In this document: positions 42,000 to 51,700 of the stretch, in pieces
Numbering within the stretch: position 1 is the first letter of the stretch
How the letters are laid out: every line of letters begins with the position of its first letter
Assembly (NCBI GenBank): GCA_004431415.1
Contig: QPMI01000647.1
Location: 62,001 to 126,000, forward strand
Length of the DNA: 64,000 nt
Direction: 5' to 3'
Source of the DNA: Cyanophora paradoxa
Taxonomy: Eukaryota > Glaucocystophyceae > Cyanophorales > Cyanophoraceae
Position numbers and translations under genes: made by a program
The notes under the pieces: model-generated
What the model was told of the DNA's origin: nothing
The model's input: the letters and a program-made list of their open reading frames with translations, nothing else
Database searches by the model: none

Positions 42000-44900
42000 C
42001 GTGGGGGTGGACCATGAGGCGGGCGGGTACGCGGTAGAGTGCGATGGAGGGCGGGCCGGACGGGCGGTGCTCCCCAGCGTCCAGCAGCCTCTCCACGATC
42101 CGCACCACGTTGTACCTTAACATTAAGGTTTGAATTAGTTAGGGCGCAAGGTGGTTTCAAATTAAAAAGCACCCGAGAAAGTAGGCCTGGCATAGGATGG
42201 ACTCGAGGAAGTTGCGGCAGAGGGCGGCGCCGGTGGCGAAGGCGGGGCGCATGCGCGCGTTCCCCGCCACTGCCTCCGCCACCAGCGAGCCGCCCATCAC
42301 CTGCGCGGGCGGGGGCGGGGGCGGGGGGGTGTTCGTAAGTGGTTGGAGAGGAGAGGATTGGGAGCCGGGTCCCTTGCAGGCGCGGGAACGGTAGGAGCAG
42401 GGGCGGGTGCCGGGGGGATATCCTCAGGAGCGCCCCCTATCATCTAGATCCCTTACCATCTAGATCCCCTATCGTTGCTAGATCGCCTCATCGCCTCAAA
42501 ATAAGGGATTAAAATAGATAGCTCTAGGGGATCTAGGAATAGATAAATCTACGGGATCTGAATCTAGATCTAGATCTAGATAGATAGCCGCCGGCACCTC
42601 GGCGTCGGCGGGGGCGAGGGCCGGGGGCTTCCTCAGGAGCGCGCGGTCGGATCTCGATCCCCTCCTAGATTTCTTCCCATCTACGCCAGATCCCTTAGGC
42701 ACCTCGGTGTCGGCGGGGGTGAGGGCGGGCGGCATGCGGAGGAGCGTCCGGTCTGAGACGAGCTCGACGAGGACGCGGGCGGGGTCCGGCAGCGACGCCG
42801 AGGCGATCAGGTACGAGAGCACGGCCTGGCTCTCCGGCGCCTGCAGCGACGCCTGCCCGCGGGTTCAGAGGGGGGGGGGGGGGAGGGGTGGGGGGGGGGG
42901 TGGAGGTGGGGGTGGGTGGGCAAGGTGGGTGGGTGGGTGGGGTCTTAGACGCTTTGCTTTGTTTGGAAAGAGAAGATACTCCAGAGAGAGACCGAGGCGG
43001 GGCTAGCGCTCTCGAATCGAATCGAGTCGATATATGCCTCCGGCGGATTCACTCTTGAGAGTTCTCCGAGCGTCCCGCGAGGGGCTTAGCGGCCTGGCCT
43101 AGAGACGCTTTGCTTTGTTTGGAATGAGAAGATACTCCAGAGGGAGACCGAGGCGGGGCTAGCGCTCTCGCGAGAGGCTGGAAGAAAGTCTGCCGCGCTG
43201 CGCTGCGCTGCGCTGCGCCGTGCTGCGCCGAGGCGACGACGGAGGGGCGGGGCAGGCTCCGTATCCGAGACGCTCTGGTTTGGAGAGGGAAGGCCTAGAG
43301 GACACGAGCTAAGAGGAGGGGCGGGCGGGCGGACCTCGACGGCTGCGACGGCGTTCGCGTCCGTCGCGGTGGATCGGACAAGGACAGCGGCGGCGCGGGC
43401 GCCGCCGGCCCGTAGCAAGTCGTCGCCGCGCGTGCCCGAGCCCTCCACGTACCTGAAAGGATCTTCGTCAGCGACAACAACATGTACACCCACAAGGAGT
43501 TTCAGTGGATAGGCTCTGTTTCTTCATCTCTCCGGCAGATAAACTCAAGGGCCGGGCGGGAGCTCCGCGACGTACCATAGCGCCCGGTCTGCCCGCATCA
43601 GCCGCAGGACCGAAGCCGAGGGCGGGCCCTTCGCCAGCACCTGAGGCGGGGCAGAGGCTCAGAAGCGAGAAAGGGATGAGGAGGGGGAGGGTGGGTACCG
43701 CAACCACGCGGCCCTTCTCCCGCCTCATGCTCCTGAGAAGCCTCCGGAGGCCGCTGCGGCGGAGTCGGACGGCGAGGTTGGGGGGAAGAGAAGGGACCTG
43801 GGGTACCGGAGTCTGCCCGTGACCAAGAAGTGGTCGCGGATGAACGACGGCAGCTCCCCGTTGGGCCTGAGGAGGGTACGCTCCTCGGTGGTACGCTCCT
43901 TCTCCGCTTCGTCTTGCTCCTCCTTCTCCAGTCCAAAGGGGTGGTACGGCTCCCAGTCGCCCAGCGCCGCCGCCGCCGCCTCGGGGCCCACCGCCACCTG
44001 CAGGCGTACCCCCGCCAGCTCCGTCCCCCCCTCCGACCGCCCGTTTGCGTGCCCGTTCGCCTGCGCGTCCGAGGCCGCCACAGCCGAACCGACGGTACCC
44101 CCCGCGAAGATCTCCCCCGTAGGCGATGCCGCCGCTTGCCTCGGGTCCTCCTCTGCGGGGGGTACGCCGCTCAGTGGCGACCCGAATACAGGCAACGCGA
44201 ACGCGTCGCGGACCGCGGAGGGAGCGGCGGCGGTTGAGGGCGCGCAGGCGAGCTGTGAGCGGGCGGGAGGGCGGCGTGAGGGGCGGACGAGCAAGCAAGG
44301 CGAGAAAGCAGGGTGGAAAGCAGGGCGCGCCTACGCCCGAGGACACGAAGGCGTTCTTGGTGCCGTGGAGCGATTCCTCCGCAGTAGCATCGGAGAGACG
44401 CTGCGCCGCCGCCTCCGACGTTGCTGCGCCGAAAACCGGGCGGCTCAGCTGAGCCGAGGGGCACGTCATCGCTGCGGCGAAAGCGTTCGGCGCGCACCGA
44501 TGACGTAGGCGGCGTCACCAGCGGAGACGACTTGGCGGCTGGGCCCGACGTGGATCGGAATCTCCACTCCCGCCCGCGCCGCGGCGATGCCGGCGCGGAT
44601 GCTCTCCTGGTTGGGCCCGAACGAGCAGGAGCGCCGGGCGGCGAGGTTGGCCCCGGATCCCGAGCGTGGCACGCGGTCGTAGAGCGTGTTCTCGAAGGAG
44701 CTCCGGCCCCGATCCGACGAGGCGCGCCGGCGGAAGTCCATGGAGGAGCGCCCGGCCCCGGGCGAGCCCGGATCCATGTGGATGGATGCCTGCACGGCCA
44801 GCAACAGCACACCGAACTCCACATGCGCTTTCTGCGGGCCGGGCCGAGATGAGGGGGGTAGAGGGGGAAGAAGCGCGGGGCACGGCGCGCCGCACCGCCG

Positions 44901-47900
44901 CGGCCTCGATGACGGTGTACCCTTCGAAAGCCGAGCCCAGGGGTACGCAGTAGATTGATTGGGCGTACCCGTAGTCGTACTCGGCGATCCAGGATTCGTT
45001 GTACGGGGGCGCCTCCTCCCAGGGCCCGTCCCAGTCGCCCCCCTTGCGCTGCGGAGGGGTACGGCGATCAGAGAGGACGGGGGAGGAACCGCGCGGGGGG
45101 TACAGCGCACGGAAGCGTCCTCGAAGAGGGCGCGGACGGCGGGGGGGAAGGCGCGGCGGGGGGAGAAGGCGGGGGCGTGCGGGGGCATGCGGCCGTGGAC
45201 GCAGAGGATGTTGAGGATGAGGGTGGAGAGGCCGCGGCAGGAGAGGGAGCGCGCGAGGAGCGAGGCGTGCAGGTGCCTCGTGGACAGCGCGAGCGAGGCG
45301 ACTTCTCGGACGAGGGGGGTAAGGGATTCCCGCCGGAGGAGGCAGAGCATGACGGGCAGCTCGGCCGACTCCTCCCGCAGCGCTAGGGCACGCATGATGT
45401 TGCCCCCGTCCTCGTCCGCCGCCGAGGGCGCCCAATCGTCCGCCAGCAGAACCACTGCGCCGAAACCGGTGGACCAGGGGAGGGAGGGAGGGGGGGCGCA
45501 GCCAGGGGGTACAGTGCGGACCGGACTCTGCGTGGGATACTTTGGCGCGGCCGCGGTCTTGCCGGGATAGAATGGATCCGCGGAGGTAGACGAGGAGCGA
45601 GGCGTAGCGTGCGGACTGGACCAGCGCCTTAAGCTTAGGCTCCGGATCTGCGGGGCGGAGGATGACGACCACACGGCGGTCCACGCCGTGCGCCTGCGGG
45701 GGTACAGCGTTTAGAGAGGAGGGGGGGAACGAAGACGAAGACAGGGGGTACGCGCCGCGGTGAAGAACTCGTTGAGGAAGGAGAGGATGACGTCCGCCGA
45801 GGCCGAGCCTGGGGGTACCGGGTTGACGTTTGGGGAGGAAGGGGTGGGGGAGGGCTTGGATAGTAGCCGCCTCACCGCCGAGGACGATGAAGGGGGTACG
45901 GGAGAGGGCGTAAGAACCGCCGTACCCTGCGGTCGGGCTCGCAGGGTGCGGGAGAGGGTGGAGGGGACGGCGGGAGGGGGGTACGGGATTCTTCTCGCAT
46001 CGCGGCGAGGACGCGGGAAGTCTGCGCCGGAATGACGAGCAGCCCGACCACCTGGGGGTACGTGAGGGGCGGGAAAGGGTACGGGAGCGGCGCGAGAGGG
46101 GTACGTACGATGAGAACGACGACGAGGAGGCGCGCGTCCGCGACAGGCGCCACGTCGCTGAGAAAAGAAGGGTTGGCGGGGGATGGGAAGGGCCGGGGGA
46201 GGGCCCTAGCACCCGTATCCGAGGGTTGCGATCGTCACGACAACAACTGAAAGGCAGTGCGTCAGATCTAGACAGAGGGAGGGCGTGTTGTACCCGGGAC
46301 GATACTGGAGGGAGGGGTGCACGGTACGCACAGTACACAAAGTCGTGGAACCGGAGAAGCTCGTGGTCCTCTGCGGGCGGAGCGGGGCAGGGCGGGGCAG
46401 GCCCGAACGGTTCACTCAGTTCAAGAACTAAAGAGAAGAAGGAAGACGGGCGGTGCTCGCGTTTTGCGTTGTCGAAAAAGACCGAGCCGGGCTCGGAGTT
46501 GGACGCCCAGAACTCCAGGATACCTGCGCCGAAAAGGGCGTATATACTGAGAAAGCCGAAAGGCGAGACAGCGCGAGGGAACCTCCAAGCGGCTGTCTTT
46601 GGACCGGCAGGGAGAAGGGGACAAGAGCCTTAAGGGAGTGGGGATGACGGGGGCTATCGGCGATCGATCTTATCGATTTATCTATGACCGCTCTGGGCAG
46701 CGGGTACAGAGAAGCGCCGGCAAACGGTTCATATTCCTTCCACCCGCTGGCTTCGGGCGGGGTATAGGAGGATGGCCGGGGGGCAGGGGTACAACGCACC
46801 GGCGGAGACGAAGACGAGGGCTATGATGGAGATGACCATGGAGAGGACGGAGCGCGCCACGTCCCGCATCCCCAGAGAGAGCGTCTGCCGCGGCGGGGCG
46901 GGGCGTGAGGGGGCGGTGGAGGAAGGGGCGGGGCGGGGCAGGACGAGACGGGTAAAGCTGAGGAGGGGCGGGCAGGCGGGCGCTGCTCTAACAAGACGGT
47001 AAGCAGGGGGGACGGGAGTAGAGAAGGGGGGGGGGGGGGGGGGGGGGGGCGCGGCTGCGGGGGAAGCAAGAGGGGCTATTTCAAACAAGGCCGAAGGAAG
47101 GGAGGGAGAGGGAACCGCGAAGAGGCGGGGAGGGAGGGAGCCGGGGGGGGGGGGGGGGGGGGGGAGGGGCGGTCGAGGAGGGGCAGGCTGCAAAGCCATG
47201 CTAAAGCCATGCTACAGCAGAGAGAAAAAGCGAATGCAGGGCTCGAAATGTCGACAAGGAAGGAGGTCAGGGGGCGGGAGGGGGGGCAGGGAGACGGGGG
47301 GGCGGGGTCCGACCCCCGCAGACGGGGGTATAGAGCGAATGGGGCGCCTAGCGAGGGCCAAAGAGAGGGAAGGGCGAGGGGAGGGGTACCGACCTGGACG
47401 GACGTGACGATCCGCACCGCGCGGAAGACCAGGAAGACGGAGACGTAGTACCCTTCCCTGCGCGAATCGGGAGGAAATCGGCTGGAATTGAGGGGCTCTG
47501 GGAGCGGGGCCGGGGGCGGGGTGTTCGGGGAGAGAAGAGGAGAAGGGGGACCGGGGAGAGGGAAGGGGGAGGGGGGGCCAAAGGGGGGGGGGGGGGGGGT
47601 GGAGCTGGGCGGGAGCTGCGGACCGCACGCCGGAGAACTGGAGGATGAGGCCAACCATGGGGAGGACGCCTGCAGGGGGTATGAAGCTCGCAGGGGGGGC
47701 AAAGGGGGCGTACGGCACCTGCGAAGAAGTCGGCAATGCCGATGGGGCTGATTACGTAGCGGATGCGCTCTTCAGCGATCACGAAGACGCGAACGAAGAA
47801 TTCAAGGCAGAAGAAGACGGAGAAGAAGACCTCCGAGACAAACAGGCCGCCCCCGGAGTCTGCGGCGCGGGGCGTCGATTTGGGCGGCCGGCGGGCAGCG

Positions 47901-48110
47901 CGGCGGGCGGGGCACGGGCGCCGGGGCGCGCACCGGACGTGTAGGTTCGGATGATGTAAAATGCGCACGAGAGCGTTCCGAGCAGAACAGAAAGCCAGTC
48001 GTGGATGTTCAGTCTGCGGTCGGCGCGTGTGAGAGTGGGCGCGGCAACGAGGACGCCGTAGCGCTCTAAAGTCGACTGTGCCCCACGGAGCTTCAAATTG
48101 ATCAGGCAGG
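41270..48110 (-). CDS. Slo/BK-type potassium channel with RCK domains
   Basis: Order of features matches Ca2+-activated K+ channels. S1 is DWLSVLLGTLSCAFYIIRTY. S2 is VSEVFFSVFFCLEFFVRVFV (join checked: GTGCGC intron 47933-47860). The S2-S3 link and S3 are RYVISPIGIADFFA and LPMVGLILQFSGV. S4 is FLVFRAVRIVTS, with only two Arg visible. S5 is MVISIIALVFVSAGALY. The pore TIATLGYGDVAPVAD is split by an intron at 46.2 kb, and S6 is LVVVLI...VGLLVIPAQTSRVLAAM. RCK1 follows (RVVVILRPADPEPKLKALV, VVLLADDW, DEDGGNIMRALAL, CRGLSTLILNILCVHG, FEGYTVIEAA). RCK2 follows (IRDHFLVTG, VEGSGTRGDDLLRAG, FLESILCQAYFLG) and the tail is GDLVYALRGPD. It acts in a membrane. The N-terminus is unresolved: a possible upstream exon lies near 48322-48444 (RLFILLFLSN), but its phase does not join simply. 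Confidence 0.88.
41969..41999 (+). repeat. Longest G homopolymer (31 G) in a channel-gene intron
   Basis: The run reads as poly-C on the coding strand. Comparable G runs of 10-30 occur near 5612, 22625, 23559, 42870, 47030, 47145, 47586, 58660, 61780 and 61890. Most of these lie in introns of minus-strand genes. Confidence 0.8.
42598..42760. repeat. Duplicated exon segment in the channel gene
   Basis: On the minus strand, RTLLRMPPALTPADTEVP and RALLRKPPALAPADAEVP are encoded about 100 bases apart, and a shorter DNA match occurs near 42420. The exon ending in DTEVP joins QAVLSYLIASASLPDPARV upstream. The second copy is probably an intronic remnant or an alternative exon. Repeats of CTAGATC surround it. 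Confidence 0.65.
42945..43165. repeat. Intronic direct repeat of about 65 bp in the channel gene
   Basis: AGACGCTTTGCTTTGTTTGG plus GAAGATACTCCAGAG and ACCGAGGCGGGGCTAGCGCT occurs at 42945-43008 and 43102-43165 with a few substitutions. A partial third copy (GAGACGCTCTGGTTTGGAGA) begins at 43268. The region is non-coding on both strands as far as I can see. Confidence 0.8.
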
Positions 48111-48761
48111 GCTCTCGAAGTTAACGACCCCCGCAAGGCGGCGGCCAACGCTCGTTTAGCTAAGCGAGTGTTCGAGGGGCGGGGTTACACGCGCGAGAGA
48201 CGCCTGTCATACTTAAGCAGGTTGTTACTGAGGGCACGCGTGCAGAGACAGGAAGCGCGGGCGGCACATTGGAGGCCCGATCTTTCAAGAAAGCTGGTTG
48301 CGTACGTGCGCAGCGCACCGATTGGAAAGGAAGAGCAGGATGAAGAGCCTCTGGACAAAACCGAGCTTTCGCTTGATCGCCTTGCCACCGGAGCCCGGGG
48401 CCGAGCTCCCGAACCCCGGAGAGGCAAGCGCCGTGCGGGCCATTCTGATCTTTGGTCGGGCGCCGACTGCTGTGCAAGACAAGGACTACTGCTCACTGGC
48501 AGCTGCGCGCACAGCTCATGAGCTATGACCGGCAGCCGATCGACTGCCGATCCACTCGCGACTGCTCAGGAATGCTGTGCTTTCTTGCTACCGAAGTGGT
48601 TTTCGCATCTCCTCGAAGGCGCGGCTGGCTGGGCGAAGCGCAGGTTGCTCTCGTCGGGGGTACAGAGCTTCCAGCACACGCCAGGCGAGTCTGAGGCGAC
48701 CCCGCAGTCCGCAGCAGACGAGCCCGCAACCCCAGAGCCCGCAAATCGCAGCAGGCGCGTT
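48111..48761. other. Divergent intergenic region between channel and NWD1-like genes
   Basis: Frames here are open on both strands, which is common at this GC content. A possible 5' channel exon is at 48444-48322 on the minus strand (MARTALASPG... RLFILLFLSN), ending at a GTGCGC donor. Nothing else can be supported. It should contain the promoters of both neighbours. Confidence 0.4.
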
Positions 48762-51700
48762 ATGGGCTGCCGTTATTCGAAGCATGGAGCTCGAGCAGCT
48801 CGCCCCGCACCGGGCGCCACGTCGCTCAATCCCTTTAACTCCGATCTGGCGCTTGCGCTGAAGGAGGGACAACTCCTGCAAGGCGATGCGCATGCCCATA
48901 AACCGGAAAAGGGGAAAGGTTCGACAGCGCGTTCACTTCAACAGCTGCAGCGCTGACACGTCGCCGGGGCGCCTTCCCGATCCCCCTTGCGCAGAGAAGT
49001 TAAAGAAGTCGATCTTCCACGCTTGCAAGCAGCCCGCGTGAGCGTGTCTTCTCTCTTTTCCAGGGCCAGCTCGAGCTCCGTACGTACGCGTCCGCGTACG
49101 TGCGCGTTCGCAGGGTTTCCGGAGTGGAGAGCCCGTCCGTGGCTGCAGGTGCGCAGTCGTGCTCTCTTCTCGCGCAGAATCGTCACATATATCGAGCCCG
49201 CCCGCGTGGCAGAGATCAAATCCGCAGCTGCAAGGATTCCTCGGGAGGACCGCGCGGAGTTCCGGGCGATGCTCGAAGAGGCTGATCGTGCTGTTTCTAT
49301 GCCCGCGGAGGAGGACGCTGCTGCGAAGGAGGCCCGAGCGCGGGTGCTCTGCGGCGACTTGTCGGGCCCGAAGCCGACCGCAGCTCGGCGCGTTCTTCGC
49401 GTCTTCTTCTCCTCTACGGTGCTCGCCACGCTTTCCCCGCCCTACAGTCCCGCCGCTGACGCCTTCCGTTGCTTTCCGATAGTTCAGCGGTGCGATCAAT
49501 TTGCAATCGATCGCCCTCAGCGGGGCGAGCGCCCTGCAAACCGCGCGCGCGCAGACATGGAGAGCGAGCGCAACGACCTGCTAGAGGACGTCTTCTCGTA
49601 CCTCTCGACGCTCGCCCGCCGCCTCGGCCTCAGCTGGCAGGCCGTCGACATGTGCGGGCCCCGCGTCGCCCTCGCGTCTCGCCGCTGCGCCCTTGCTAAT
49701 GTTTACTTGTCTGTGCGCGCGTGAGCAGGCGCTGGGGAGTTTCCAGCGAGTCTGTGGACGGTGCCTTGCCCCTCGGCGCGTTTGGCGTCCCGCTCTTCCC
49801 AGATGCAGAGCGCCCCCTCCGCAGACCACGACGTTACGGACATCTGCATCGACGAGGTCCTCCGCTGCGCGGCCGAGTCCGCAGGCGCGTCCGCCCCTGC
49901 ATCGATACCGGCCCGCGCTGCCGGTCGGCTCGCCGGCCCGTGACCCGCGCGCGCAGGCCCGGCCTTCGTCTTCTTCGCGGGGGACAAGTACGGATACCGG
50001 CCGCTGCCGGCCCGCGTCCCCGCAGCCGAGTTCGAGGTGCTCCTGGCCCGCGCGGAGGAGCAGGGGGTACCCCCCGAGGACCTCGCCCTCTGCCGCAAGT
50101 GGTGAGCGCCATGTACCCCCCTTTTTCTTTCCTCCTTCACCCCTTATCCCCCTCGTCCCCTCCCTCTCCTTCTGCCCGCCGACCCGCCCACAGGTACGCG
50201 AGGGACGACAACGCGGTACCCCCCGCCTACGCGCTCTGGCGGATCTCGTCCCTCCTGCCCGGCGCCCTCTCTCCGGACCGGGCGACACGCGAGGCCGTGC
50301 GCTCGTTCGATTTCTTGCGGCACGCGGGCGCCGACCCCTCTTGATCTTTGCGGTCAGGCGGAGCGGGAGTGGGCCGAGGCGAGCGAGCGCATGGCGGCGG
50401 CGCTGCGCGGGGCGTGCGGGGCGCTGCCTGACGAGGAGGCGCGGCGCAAGTACACCGTCAGCGTGACGGAGCTCGAGGTCGACGCCGCCCTGCGCGCCCT
50501 CCGCGCTGCCGACCGCGACGACGCTTTCTTTGCCGTCCGGTCTGCATTGCCTCCGGTCCCGTCGCGCCGCCCCGGCTGACGGCGCTCGCGCGCGCGTCTC
50601 GCCAGGCGCCGCATCGAGGGAGTCGAGGGCCTTGCAAGGGCGATCGCCGGCGGCGGCGGCGCCCAGGCGGCCGCCTCGCCGCGCTTCGCCGACGTCGTGA
50701 GCCGCTTCGTCGACGTGGAGAAGCTGCGGGCGCCCGCCGCGGCCGCGGCCGCCTCCGGATCCCGTACCCCCGCGGGCATAGGCCTCGGGTTTGACGCCGG
50801 GGCCCGCGAGCTGCTCCAGCGGCTCCTGGAGCGCGTGCGGGGGGCTGTGCCCGCCGGGCGCAGCGCGGAGCTGGCGACGCCCTTCGCCGTGCCGCTGCCC
50901 GAGGCGCACGTGCGGGCCTTCTCCGACGCCGTGTGCCGCCTCCTCGCCCGCGGCATCGTCGCCGCCGCCCGCCGCGCCGCCGCCGCCGGCGCCTCGGACG
51001 CCCTCGCCGCGGAGGCGCTGCAGCACCTCCAGCAGGCCTGGGAGGCCGCCGAGGCCTGCCACGGGCGCGCCGACATCGTCGCCCGTGCCGCCGCGTACCT
51101 CGACGAGGGCGCCGCGGAGGGCGGCGCCCCGCTGGCGCTGGTCGGAGCGAGCGGCGCCGGCAAGAGCTCCGTCATGGCCGCCGCGTGGCGGGCGGCGTGC
51201 GAGCGTGCGGCGGCGCGCGGCGCGCGGCCGGTCGTGGCCGGCCGCTTCCTCGGCACGACCCTCCACTCCGGAGACGCGCGCGGGCTGCTTGCCTCGCTGG
51301 TGGCCCAGCTGGCGGAGGCGTACGGGCAGCCCGCGCCGGAGCTGCCGCTGGGCGCCGACGCGCGCGCCCTCGCGGCGGCCTTCGAGTCGTGCCTCGCGTG
51401 GGCGACGCCGGAGCGGCCGCTCTTCGTGATCCTGGACGCGTTGGACCAGCTCTCGGACGAGCAGCGCGGCCGCGGCCTCGCCTGGCTGCCCGTCTGCCTC
51501 CCGCGCCACGCCCGCCTCCTCGTCTCCATCCTGCCCGGCCCCGCCGGCGGCGGAGCCCTCGAGGCGTTCCGGCGGCTGGGCGGGGCGGCGGTCGAGGTTC
51601 CGCCCTTCGAGCGCGCCGCCGCCGAGGAGGCCCTCGACGCCTGGTGCGGCCCCGCCCGCCCGTTCAGCACGCGCCCTTCCTGTCGCTCTTGACTCGGCTC

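Noticed and set aside
48285-48482. First exon of the K+ channel (RLFILLFLSN segment)
   Set aside because: It is hydrophobic and ends at a GTGCGC donor, but its phase does not join the next exon with any acceptor I can see, so it is left as a possibility only.
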